Assembly: GCA_027080245.1 (NCBI GenBank)
Contig: JALWSN010000171.1
Coordinates: 1 to 7,253 of the forward strand
Direction of reading: 5' to 3'
DNA length: 7,253 bases
From: Ignavibacteriales bacterium
GTDB lineage: Bacteria; Bacteroidota; Ignavibacteria; Ignavibacteriales; Melioribacteraceae
Below, piece after piece: positions 1 to 6,572 of this stretch. A program made the position numbers and the translations under genes. A model generated the notes under the pieces. It was not told the origin of the DNA and ran no database searches. It saw nothing but the letters and a program-made list of their open reading frames with translations. Every line of letters begins with the position of its first letter. Within the stretch, counting starts at the first letter, position 1.

Positions 1-1
1 A

Positions 2-757
2 ATTGTAACCCCGTTGAAAATTGAGGTGAAAAATTTCTCGGCATTTTTCGGGGAGAATCAAATTCTTCACGACGTAAACATGGAAGTAAAAGAAAACAGC
101 GTAATTGCAATAATCGGTCCTTCCGGCTGCGGAAAATCTACTTTCCTGCGTTCAATCAACAGGATGCACGAAATTAACGGCGGAACAACGAAAGGCTTAA
201 TTTTATTCGACGGCAAGGACGTTAAGGAATACGACCCCGTTCGTTTGCGCAGGAAAATAGGCATGGTTTTTCAAAAGCCAAATCCTTTCCCCACAATGTC
301 GATTTTCGAAAATGCGGTTGTCGGGGTTAAATTGAACGGATTGAAAAAGAAAAGCAAGCTGAACGAAATTGCGGAAAAAAGCTTAAAGCAAGCGGCGCTG
401 TGGGACGAGGTAAAGGACAGGCTAAACCAACCCGCTGTAAGCCTTTCCGGCGGGCAGCAACAAAGGCTTTGCATTGCAAGAACTTTAGCGGTCGAGCCGG
501 AAGTGATTTTAATGGACGAGCCCGCAAGCGCGTTAGACCCGATTTCGACGGCAAGAGTGGAAGAATTGATTTTTGAACTCAAACAAAATTACACTATTAT
601 TGTTGTTACCCACAACATGCAGCAAGCTTCCCGCGTTAGCGATTACACGGCTTTTTTCATGAACGGGAAGCTTATTGAATTTAACGAAACGGTTGAATTG
701 TTTACTAATCCTAAAGAAAAAATAACCGAAAATTACATTACCGGCAGGTTCGGTTAA
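2..757 (+). CDS. pstB: Phosphate ABC transporter ATP-binding protein PstB (5' end probably outside the window)
   Basis: This is the cytoplasmic ATPase that powers high-affinity phosphate import through the PstSCAB complex. Numbered from the TTG at 14, the ABC landmarks are all present: Walker A GPSGCGKST (35-43), Q-loop Gln87 in the family-typical MVFQKPNPFP, signature LSGGQ (144-148), Walker B VILMDE (164-169) and switch His200 in VVTHN. The phosphate-family identity rests on the Q-loop context, the overall length of about 250 residues and the phoU-phoB-phoR genes that follow. The start is uncertain. TTG at 14 has no Shine-Dalgarno in front of it, the frame is open back to base 2, and the codons there read IVTP before LKIEV. 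Many PstB proteins begin with a short polar lead before KIEV, so the true start is probably a few codons upstream of the window. Function is near certain; the 5' end is not. Confidence 0.95.
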   Translation: MVTPLKIEVKNFSAFFGENQILHDVNMEVKENSVIAIIGPSGCGKSTFLRSINRMHEINGGTTKGLILFDGKDVKEYDPVRLRRKIGMVFQKPNPFPTMSIFENAVVGVKLNGLKKKSKLNEIAEKSLKQAALWDEVKDRLNQPAVSLSGGQQQRLCIARTLAVEPEVILMDEPASALDPISTARVEELIFELKQNYTIIVVTHNMQQASRVSDYTAFFMNGKLIEFNETVELFTNPKEKITENYITGRFG

Positions 758-773
758 TTTCGGAGAGTTAAAA

Positions 774-1433
774 ATGACTGAAAAATTAAGCAAACGTCTG
801 GAGGAAATTCACGCCGAAATAATATTTCTGGCAAACGAAGTGGAAGACGCAATTTACAATTCAATTAAAGCTTTGCGCACTCAGGACGTTGAGCTGGCTA
901 AAAAAGTTAAGCTGCGGGACAAAAAAGTAAACGCTCACGAGGTGAAAATCGAAAAGAAAATCCTGGAAATTCTTGCGTTGCAGCAGCCTGTGGCGGTGGA
1001 TTTACGCTTTTTGATTGTGGCGCTTAAGATGAACAACGATTTGGAAAGAATTGGCGACCACGCAAAATCAATCGCTAAAATAGCTATGCGCATTGCGGAC
1101 AAGCCGCCGTTGAAATCGATTGAAGAAATCAACAGGCTTTCCAAAATTGTTAGAATAATGCACCACGACGCCGTGAAGTCTTTCATCTACGAGGACGTTG
1201 AAATGGCTAAAGAAACGATTAAGAAAGACAAAAGCGTCGACGAATTAAACGACAAAATTTACGAGGACGTGCTGGCGGAAATCAAAAATAATCCGCAAAA
1301 TATTCAGCAGGGAATCGAGCTAATTAACGCTTCCAAACATCTGGAAAGAATCGCCGACTTAGCCACTAACATTTGCGAAGACGTGGTTTTCATGAAGGAA
1401 GCTCAAATAATCAGGTACGGGGCAAAACAATGA
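774..1433 (+). CDS. phoU: Phosphate-specific transport system accessory protein PhoU
   Basis: A 219-residue cytoplasmic all-helical protein of the usual PhoU length. PhoU represses the Pho response when phosphate is plentiful by connecting the Pst transporter to the PhoR kinase, and it also limits uptake. The two repeated three-helix bundles are visible from their paired metal-binding signatures: NDLERIGDHAKSI (LERIGD at 90-95) and HLERIADLATNI (LERIAD at 190-195). The ATG at 774 is preceded by GGAG at 762-765, a good Shine-Dalgarno at normal spacing, and lies 16 bp after the pstB stop. Its stop codon overlaps the phoB start in the arrangement ATGA. Position and sequence agree, so confidence is high. 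Confidence 0.96.
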   Translation: MTEKLSKRLEEIHAEIIFLANEVEDAIYNSIKALRTQDVELAKKVKLRDKKVNAHEVKIEKKILEILALQQPVAVDLRFLIVALKMNNDLERIGDHAKSIAKIAMRIADKPPLKSIEEINRLSKIVRIMHHDAVKSFIYEDVEMAKETIKKDKSVDELNDKIYEDVLAEIKNNPQNIQQGIELINASKHLERIADLATNICEDVVFMKEAQIIRYGAKQ

Positions 1434-2104
1434 GCAAGCTGATTTACATTGTGGAAGACGACGCCGACATCGCCGATTTGATTGAATACCAATTGCTTTC
1501 GAACGGCTACGACGCGCGAATATTTTACAACGGCGACGAGGCTTATTCGTCAATCGTAGAAAAGCGACCGGATTTGCTGCTGCTCGACCTCTCCCTGCCG
1601 GGAATTTCGGGACTGGAAATAATTAAGTACATCCGGAACTCCGCAGAACTTAGCTCCCTGCCCGTAATAATGGTTACCGCGCGGGATCAGGAAACGGACA
1701 AGGTGATTGGATTAAAAGCCGGGGCGGACGATTACATCGCCAAGCCTTTTGGAATGAAGGAATTGCTTGCCAGAATTGAGGCTTTGTTGAGGAGAACCGG
1801 TGGCGCGAAAAAAGAAATTTTTTCGGTGGGCAATCTTACAATTAATTTCGAAACGTTCGAAGTTAACTGCGGCGGGGCGAAAAACCCGGTTTCGCCCCGG
1901 GAGGTTCAAATTCTGAAAACTTTAATTGCCGCCAGAGGCGAAACGGTTACTTACCGGCAATTACTGAACGCATTGTGGGAAGAGGATTTTAAGCCGGATA
2001 AACAGACGCTTTACGTTTATGTTCAAAGGCTGCGCAACAAGCTTGGTTCGTGCAAATCGGTTTTGAAAACCGTTCAGGGCATTGGCTACAAATTGGAAAT
2101 TTAA
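1430..2104 (+). CDS. phoB: Phosphate-regulon response regulator PhoB (OmpR/PhoB family)
   Basis: A 224-residue DNA-binding response regulator expected to activate phosphate-starvation genes when phosphorylated by PhoR. The receiver domain (about 1-120) has the acidic pocket EDD (9-11), phospho-acceptor Asp53 in LLLLDLSLPG, Thr83 in VIMVTARD and Lys105 in DDYIAKPFG. A winged-helix output domain (about 125-222) ends with the family-typical YVYVQRLRNKLG and TVQGIGYKL. I chose the ATG at 1430. It gives the canonical N-terminus MSKLIYIVEDD, has a GGGG-type site at 1419-1422, and overlaps the phoU stop by 4 bp. A start at 1373 in the same frame would add 19 residues lying inside phoU that do not resemble the family. 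The assignment to PhoB rather than another OmpR-family regulator rests partly on the pst-phoU-phoR neighbourhood. Confidence 0.94.
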   Translation: MSKLIYIVEDDADIADLIEYQLLSNGYDARIFYNGDEAYSSIVEKRPDLLLLDLSLPGISGLEIIKYIRNSAELSSLPVIMVTARDQETDKVIGLKAGADDYIAKPFGMKELLARIEALLRRTGGAKKEIFSVGNLTINFETFEVNCGGAKNPVSPREVQILKTLIAARGETVTYRQLLNALWEEDFKPDKQTLYVYVQRLRNKLGSCKSVLKTVQGIGYKLEI

Positions 2105-3852
2105 TGAAATCTTTGAGCCGGGAAATAATTAAAATTTTTGCGCTCAGCTTTTTGCCGCTGCTTGTTTTGTTTAATTTCATTTTTTACATCTCCTTTGAAT
2201 CCCAATTCCAGAGCGACGTCAAGCGCATCGCGGCTTCCAAATTACGGTTGATTGAATTTGCACTTGAGAAAGAAGCCAGCCCGGCGCTAAGCAAGAAGAA
2301 GATAATTGACGTTCTGGAAAATTTTAATTTTTCCAAATCCAACCTGCTAATTTTAGATTCCCTCTCCAACAAAATTTTTGATTGGCAAATGCCCGTTAGC
2401 GACGGCAAAAATATTTTCAGTTTCTTGAACAGGGAAGAAATCTTCCGGCTTAAAAACGGAATGATTGCAAGGGAGCAGGCAAGTTCGGACAGGACTTTGT
2501 TCACGTATTTTTCGGTAGTTAAAATCGCTGGCAAAAGGGCTATTCTGGAAATGGATTTTTATTGCGATTCTTACGGTAATCACATGAAAATCCTCTTTTG
2601 GTTCTTGTTCGCTTTCGACGCGTTGGCGCTTTTGTCCTTTGCAATTTTCCTGACTGCGAGCCGGAAGTATTTCAAAAGGCAAATATTTTTGTTGAGGGAT
2701 GTAATTTCCGGCGGTCCGGAATCAAAAGGAAAAAATTTACCAGAGGAATTTCAGGAAATTAGTTTTTTCCACAAGCTGGCAATCGGGCAAAAGGTTCAAG
2801 AAATAAAGAGCGTTGAAAACAAATTGGAAGAATTGCGTTCGGCGCTCGACCAAATTTCCGAGGGCGTTGCGTTGTTCGGCGAAGCGTTCACGCTTGAATT
2901 TTGCAACGAATCGTTCCGGAAAATTCTGGGCAGAAGCAAGAAAGAATTTAACGTTGGCGAGGAGGTTTTTAATTTCGTAGAGTTCCCGCCGTTGTTGCTG
3001 GACTTAAAAAATTTCCGGGAGAATAGAGTTCCAATCAACGCTTCCGCTAAATATTACGGCGGCAAGTTTCTTGAATATTCAATTTTACCGCTTGGGAAGG
3101 ACGGGGGAGAAGCCGCCAAGTTTGTAATTGTTGTTAAGGACGTTACAACCATTAAGCGGTTGGAGAGAATTCGAAAGGATTTTGTGGCTAACGTCAGTCA
3201 CGAGTTCAAAACGCCGCTTACTTCCATACGCGGTTACGCGGAAACGCTCCTTTCGGGCGGGGGAGACGCCGGCGGGGCTACGCGGCAGAAGTTCCTTGAG
3301 AAAATTTACAACCAAACTTTCCGGCTGGAAAATCTTGTTAACGATTTGCTGAAGTTGAACAAAATTGAAAACGAAGCCGGGGCAGATTTTGATTACTTCC
3401 CCGTGAATAAGGTTATCCGGGAAATAGCTGACGATTTTGAGATTATAGCCAAAAAAAAGGGGCTGATTTTCGAAACCAATATTTTGCTGAAAGAGACGGT
3501 AAAAATAAAAGGTGAGGAAAATTTGTTAAACGTTATTCTTACCAATTTGCTGATGAACGCGGTTCAATATTCCAGCGAAGGGGGCAGAGTTGTTTTGAAT
3601 GTATCGGCGGACGAGCAAAAGCTTAAAATAGAGGTGCAAGACGAAGGCATTGGAATTGCGCCGAATGAACTGGAAAGAATATTTGAACGCTTTTACAGGA
3701 CCAACGGAGCTTTAAGGATGTTCAGGGAAGGAACAGGTTTGGGACTTTCTTTAGTAAAGCATGCCGCAGAGCTTTTAGGTGGCAGGATTTCCGTTAAAAG
3801 CCAGCCGGGTAAGGGGAGTGTGTTTTTGTGTGAGATTACTGGTGTATTTTAA
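2104..3852 (+). CDS. phoR: Phosphate-regulon sensor histidine kinase PhoR (PAS-containing)
   Basis: A 582-residue membrane histidine kinase, partner of PhoB. Order of parts: transmembrane helix about 9-31; an extracytoplasmic region of about 130 residues with no family I recognise; second transmembrane helix about 163-186; a linker of about 55 residues that may be a very divergent HAMP; a PAS domain about 245-350 beginning ALDQISEGVALF; a HisKA domain with phospho-accepting His366 in NVSHEFKTPLTSIRGY; and a HATPase domain with N-box Asn485 (LLMNAVQYS), G1 box Asp513 (DEGIGI), F box FERFYR and G2 box GTGLGLSL (543-550). The start at 2104 overlaps the phoB stop (TAATG), which suggests translational coupling. 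A start at 2050 in the same frame lies inside phoB and adds 18 non-membrane residues, so I rejected it. The PAS plus the large external loop resembles Gram-positive PhoR more than E. coli PhoR, which lacks a large periplasmic domain. Confidence 0.93.
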   Translation: MKSLSREIIKIFALSFLPLLVLFNFIFYISFESQFQSDVKRIAASKLRLIEFALEKEASPALSKKKIIDVLENFNFSKSNLLILDSLSNKIFDWQMPVSDGKNIFSFLNREEIFRLKNGMIAREQASSDRTLFTYFSVVKIAGKRAILEMDFYCDSYGNHMKILFWFLFAFDALALLSFAIFLTASRKYFKRQIFLLRDVISGGPESKGKNLPEEFQEISFFHKLAIGQKVQEIKSVENKLEELRSALDQISEGVALFGEAFTLEFCNESFRKILGRSKKEFNVGEEVFNFVEFPPLLLDLKNFRENRVPINASAKYYGGKFLEYSILPLGKDGGEAAKFVIVVKDVTTIKRLERIRKDFVANVSHEFKTPLTSIRGYAETLLSGGGDAGGATRQKFLEKIYNQTFRLENLVNDLLKLNKIENEAGADFDYFPVNKVIREIADDFEIIAKKKGLIFETNILLKETVKIKGEENLLNVILTNLLMNAVQYSSEGGRVVLNVSADEQKLKIEVQDEGIGIAPNELERIFERFYRTNGALRMFREGTGLGLSLVKHAAELLGGRISVKSQPGKGSVFLCEITGVF

Positions 3853-3924
3853 AAGTGGGGATAGAAGTTTAGAGGCGGAAATCTGCATAGGATTTGTTAT
3901 ATTATCAAGAAGTTAGTTAAAAAA

Positions 3925-4135
3925 ATGAAAGCTAAATTTTTGTAGCTTTTCGAAGACTCCGTTTTCAGAGCTTTCAAAGGAAGATTTTTATCCAATTTTG
4001 TTCCAAATCTGATTTCTTAAGGAGCGACTAAATATTCCTTTCGTTTATCAGGTTGTTAAAAAAAGTAATGTGGATATCTTTCGGAAAGACATTAGAATTA
4101 TTTCGGGCGATAAATTTTTTACAGCGCTTGTGTGA
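3925..4135 (+). pseudogene. Possible remnant of a small unidentified gene
   Basis: Between phoR and gatB one + strand frame (3929-4132) reads 68 codons broken only by a TGA at 4010-4012. It ends at TGA 4133-4135. The translation looks protein-like: KTPFSELSKEDFYPILFQ before the stop and KKSNVDIFRKDIRIISGDKF after it. There is no start codon in this frame. An ATG at 3925, with a TATATT element at 3898-3903 upstream, opens MKAKFL in another frame and hits TAG at 3943, so a frameshift plus a nonsense change would be needed to join the parts. A hairpin with a T-run begins right at the final stop. I do not recognise the family. It could equally be chance open frame in AT-rich spacer, so confidence is low. 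Confidence 0.27.
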
Positions 4136-4165
4136 ACAAAGTTTTTTGTAACTTGTTGCCTTTTT
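4135..4165 (+). terminator. Terminator-like hairpin with T-run between phoR and gatB
   Basis: AACAAAGTT (4135-4143) can pair with AACTTGTT (4150-4157) as eight pairs with one bulged A and a six-base TTTTGT loop. Three bases later comes TTTTT (4161-4165). The T-run follows the hairpin only on the + strand, so it would stop transcripts coming from the pho operon (or from the remnant at 3925-4135) before they enter the convergent gatB. The stem is AT-rich and weak, so this is a candidate only. Confidence 0.4.
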
Positions 4166-4179
4166 GAAAATAATGCGCC

Positions 4180-5625
4180 CTATCTCAAATTCGCTAATTT
4201 TTCTTTCAATATTTCATTTACAATTTGGGGATTTGCTTTACCGCGGGATTCTTTCATTACTTGCCCTACAAAAAATCCAAACACCTTTTCCTTGCCGTTT
4301 AAATACTGTTCTACTTGCGTTGGATTATCTTTTAAAACTCTCTCCACAATTATTTTAATTTGCGATGCGTCAGTTATTTGAACGAGATTTTTTTCCTTTA
4401 CAATATTTTCCGGATCGTCATCCGAGTTCAACATATCTTCAAAAACTTCTTTGGCAATCTTTCCTGAAATCACCTGTTTGTCCACAAGGGCGATCAACTT
4501 CCCCAAATTTTTAGCTGAAATTGGAAATTGCGAAAAATCAACTTTCCGTTCATTAGCTATTTTCAGGGCTTCGCTCATCACCCAATTGCTCAAAGCCTTG
4601 TAATTATTGGTTGAAGTTAGAGCCTGTTCGTAGTAATCAGCGATTGATTTCTCGGATGTAAGCACGCCGGCGTCGTATTCGGGAAGTTGATATTCCTCAA
4701 TAAATCTTTGTTTCCTTGCGTTTGGCAGTTCGGGCAGTGCGCTTTGGATTTCGGTTACCCAATCTTCGCTTATTTCCAACGGCATCAAATCCGGCTCTGG
4801 AAAGTAGCGGTAATCATGGCTTTCCTCTTTGCCTCTCATCGGGCGCGCTTCGCTTTTGTCGGCATCCCACAAAAGCGTTTCTTGAACAACTGTCCGGTTC
4901 TCTTCGAGTAATTCTATTTGCCTATTGATTTCAAACTCCAGTGCGCGCTCAACGTTTCTGAAAGAATTCATGTTTTTAATTTCCGTACGCGTGCCAAGCG
5001 CAGTCTCGCCCTTCTTTCTGATTGAAATATTTGCGTCGCATCGGAGGGAACCTTCTTCCATGTTGCCATCGCAAATCCCGAGATAAGTTACAAGCTGTCT
5101 TAAGTTTTTCAAGTATTGCGAAGCTTCTTGCGTCGAGTGAATGTCAGGTTCGCTTACTATTTCAATTAACGGCACGCCGGAGCGATTCAAATCTACTTTG
5201 GTAAATCCCCCTTGGTCGTGTATTGATTTTCCGGCGTCTTCTTCGATGTGAATCCTTTTTAATCTAATTTTTCTTGAACCGTTTTCAGTTTCTATTTCTA
5301 CGAAGCCATTTTCGCAAATAGGTTCTTCGAACTGGGATATCTGGTAACCCTTGGGTAAATCGGGGTAGAAATAATTTTTCCGCGCAAATATTGAACGCTT
5401 GTTAATTCTGCAATTTGTTGCAAGACCCATTCTAATTGCAAATTCTACTGCACGCTTGTTTAGTGTAGGCAACGTCCCAGGCAGCCCCATGCATACGGGA
5501 CAGATATTAGTATTAGGCTGCGCGCCGAATTTTGTGGAACAACCGCAAAATAATTTTGTTTCAGTTAACAATTGCGCGTGGACTTCTAATCCTATTACCG
5601 CTTCGTATCTTTTAAGCATTGCCAT
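4180..5625 (-). CDS. gatB: Asp-tRNA(Asn)/Glu-tRNA(Gln) amidotransferase subunit B (GatB)
   Basis: GatB is the tRNA-binding kinase/transamidase subunit of GatCAB. The complex turns misacylated Glu-tRNA(Gln) or Asp-tRNA(Asn) into Gln-tRNA(Gln) or Asn-tRNA(Asn), using ammonia supplied by GatA. The 481-residue length is typical. Visible signatures: YEAVIGLEVHAQL (7-19), zinc-site cysteines 27, 29, 42 and 45 in FCGCS and CPVCMG, then YFYPDLPKGYQISQFE, GKSIHD, VDLNRSGVPLIEIVSEPD, LRCDANIS, and RGKEESHDYRYFPEPDLMPL. A C-terminal YqeY-like domain follows, with GKIAKEVFEDML and GFFVGQVMKESRGKANP. The frame is open to a TTG at 5661, but the added residues are hydrophobic and unlike the family, so I start at ATG 5625; ATG 5619 is equally possible. 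No clear Shine-Dalgarno is seen. gatA and gatC are not adjacent, which is common. It runs convergent to phoR. Confidence 0.96.
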   Translation of the reverse strand: MAMLKRYEAVIGLEVHAQLLTETKLFCGCSTKFGAQPNTNICPVCMGLPGTLPTLNKRAVEFAIRMGLATNCRINKRSIFARKNYFYPDLPKGYQISQFEEPICENGFVEIETENGSRKIRLKRIHIEEDAGKSIHDQGGFTKVDLNRSGVPLIEIVSEPDIHSTQEASQYLKNLRQLVTYLGICDGNMEEGSLRCDANISIRKKGETALGTRTEIKNMNSFRNVERALEFEINRQIELLEENRTVVQETLLWDADKSEARPMRGKEESHDYRYFPEPDLMPLEISEDWVTEIQSALPELPNARKQRFIEEYQLPEYDAGVLTSEKSIADYYEQALTSTNNYKALSNWVMSEALKIANERKVDFSQFPISAKNLGKLIALVDKQVISGKIAKEVFEDMLNSDDDPENIVKEKNLVQITDASQIKIIVERVLKDNPTQVEQYLNGKEKVFGFFVGQVMKESRGKANPQIVNEILKEKLANLR

Positions 5626-5658
5626 GTTGAATTTTTGAAATATTAAAATTACTAAACT

Positions 5659-5666
5659 CAAATATA
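5659..5666 (-). promoter_or_regulatory. Possible -7/-10 element for gatB
   Basis: On the - strand this reads TATATTTG, which matches the TAnnTTTG form of the Bacteroidota -7 element and is also close to a generic TATATT -10. It lies about 34 bases before the chosen gatB start, a plausible leader length. No well-spaced upstream -33/-35 partner is visible; the nearest TTG on that strand is only about 13 bases away. Low confidence. Confidence 0.28.
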
Positions 5667-5886
5667 ATTAAATTTATTCCAATAGATTTAATTACCGTTA
5701 AGTTAGTTTGGAAAGCGCTTCTGTCCAAAATGCATTGTGATTAAATAAATTTTGTACAGATATGTAAAAAACAAAAACATTAGCTTACAAAACCCCTTAT
5801 TTTATTAGGCTGACAGGGCATTAAGACAGGAATCCTTAATAATTACAAAGGTTTTGCTAAATAAAAATTTTAATATTCTGACTCTT

Positions 5887-5928
5887 AATTCCCCTCATTT
5901 TTAGTGTTAGGGAACAAAGGGGAAAATT
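5887..5928. repeat. Bulged inverted repeat with nested stem
   Basis: AATTCCCCT (5887-5895) pairs with AGGGGAAAATT (5918-5928) as nine pairs with an AA bulge. Inside the loop, TGTT (5905-5908) can pair with AACA (5913-5916) around AGGG. The nine-base sequence TAATTCCCC at its left edge (5886-5894) recurs exactly at 5959-5967. There is no T-run after either arm, so it does not look like an intrinsic terminator. It may be a relic of an interspersed palindromic repeat or an RNA structure. Confidence 0.4.
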
Positions 5929-5993
5929 CTGAAAAAAGTAGAATGAGATTTTAACTGCTAATTCCCCGTCCCCGAAGTGATTTATTGGCAATG

Positions 5994-6017
5994 TTGTTGT
6001 TTTTCAAACGACAACAA
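5994..6017. promoter_or_regulatory. Dyad TTGTTGT-N10-ACAACAA, candidate operator
   Basis: Perfect seven-base inverted repeat arms, TTGTTGT at 5994-6000 and ACAACAA at 6011-6017, separated by ten bases. The right half overlaps the putative -35 hexamer at 6008-6013 of the promoter that would drive the EIIA gene. That placement suits a transcription-factor site. Read as RNA the same arms form a weak hairpin. The responsible protein, if any, is unknown. Confidence 0.35.
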
Positions 6018-6049
6018 AATCTTTTAATTGCTATAATGAAATAGCTTTG
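6008..6049 (+). promoter_or_regulatory. Candidate promoter for the EIIA-hisS transcript
   Basis: A perfect TATAAT (6032-6037) lies 18 bases after ACGACA (6008-6013), which matches four of six bases of the sigma70 -35 box. Five bases further on, TAGCTTTG (6042-6049) fits the TAnnTTTG -7 consensus known from Bacteroidota, though no TTTG is found at the expected distance upstream of it. Either element would give a leader of roughly 40-50 bases before the ATG at 6097. Which is used depends on the host sigma factor. Confidence 0.45.
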
Positions 6050-6096
6050 TTAAATTGGTAAGATGTAAAAATTAATAATACAAAAATTGGTTGGTT

Positions 6097-6558
6097 ATGA
6101 AAATCTGCGAATTACTAAATGAAAAATTTATTGTTCCCGCCTTAAAAAGCAATAACAAACAAGGAATAATTGAAGAATTAATTAATTTATTTCAAGACGA
6201 CGAGCGAATAGCCAACCTAGAAACAGTAAAGAACGCCGTACTGGAGAGGGAAAAAATTCTCTCAACAGGCGTAGGTAAAGGCTTTGCTATTCCTCACGCA
6301 AAATCAAACGGTGTTAAGGAAATTATTGTCGCATTCGGGAAAACCACCCAACCTGTTGAATTCGAAGCATTGGACGGACAACCCGTTCGGTTGATATTTT
6401 TGCTTGTGGCTAAAGAGGATATGGTTGCAGACCACATTCGTCTTTTAAGCAGAATTTCCAGAATGATGAATAAAGAAAATTTTAGGGAGTCCTTGCTTAA
6501 AGCAAACACGGCCGGAGAAATTTTGAACGTAATTTGCGAAGAAGAAAAATCGTTGTAA
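6097..6558 (+). CDS. Stand-alone PTS EIIA domain protein (fructose/nitrogen-PTS type, PtsN-like)
   Basis: A 153-residue cytoplasmic protein covering a single EIIA type-2 domain. The phospho-accepting histidine is His67 in the signature GVGKGFAIPHAKS, preceded by the typical VLEREKILSTG. Further family landmarks are PVEFEALDGQPVRLIFLLVA and DHIRLLSRISRMM in the C-terminal half. Such proteins accept phosphate from HPr; free-standing ones, such as PtsN, usually regulate rather than transport. No EIIB or EIIC, HPr or EI lies in the window, so a regulatory role is my inference. I chose the ATG at 6097 over an in-frame TTG at 6091 because MKICELL is the natural N-terminus. No clear Shine-Dalgarno is present. 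hisS starts 14 bp downstream, so the two are probably cotranscribed. Confidence 0.9.
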   Translation: MKICELLNEKFIVPALKSNNKQGIIEELINLFQDDERIANLETVKNAVLEREKILSTGVGKGFAIPHAKSNGVKEIIVAFGKTTQPVEFEALDGQPVRLIFLLVAKEDMVADHIRLLSRISRMMNKENFRESLLKANTAGEILNVICEEEKSL

Positions 6559-6572
6559 TTTAGGCTGCAAGT

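Larger units (their letters stand above)
5626..6096. other. Divergent intergenic region with no convincing gene
   Basis: This 471-bp AT-rich stretch separates gatB (- strand) from the EIIA gene (+ strand). Scanning the frames by eye gave only short, stop-ridden reading frames, the longest plausible start-to-stop being about 13 codons, and I see no tRNA-like structure. It must hold the promoters of both flanking genes. It contains a bulged palindrome (5887-5928), a third copy of one of its arms (5959-5967), a dyad (5994-6017), sigma70-like hexamers (6008-6037) and an 8-bp direct repeat (6052-6059 and 6084-6091). A long structured leader or a small RNA cannot be excluded. Confidence 0.7.

Noticed and set aside
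271..582. Long reading frames on the - strand opposite pstB
   Set aside because: They lie fully opposite a clear ABC ATPase, have serine/phenylalanine-rich composition typical of antisense frames, and have no start context.
1373..1429. N-terminal extension of phoB inside phoU
   Set aside because: The 19 extra residues are phoU sequence out of frame and precede a perfect response-regulator N-terminus at 1430.
2184..2682. - strand frames opposite phoR
   Set aside because: They are mirror images of a well-supported kinase gene and show no domain or ribosome site.
3927..3950. Hairpin GAAAGCTA/TAGCTTTT as phoR terminator
   Set aside because: Eight pairs including one G-T, with an eight-base loop, but no T-run follows (CGAAG comes next); an alternative partner AGCTTTC exists at 3969-3975. 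Too weak to call.
4010..4012. In-frame TGA as selenocysteine or stop-codon readthrough
   Set aside because: There is no start codon in the frame, no evident stem-loop placed right after the TGA, and no recognised selenoprotein family.
4105..4180. GGGCG (4105-4109) and CGCCC (4176-4180) as a large inverted repeat
   Set aside because: Only five bases with a 66-base loop; expected by chance.
5399..5638. + strand frame opposite the start of gatB
   Set aside because: Antisense shadow of the conserved GatB catalytic region.
5626..6096. tRNA, riboswitch of known class or CRISPR repeats in the long spacer
   Set aside because: No cloverleaf, no TTCGANTC-type arm, no known aptamer core and no regularly spaced repeats were seen by eye.
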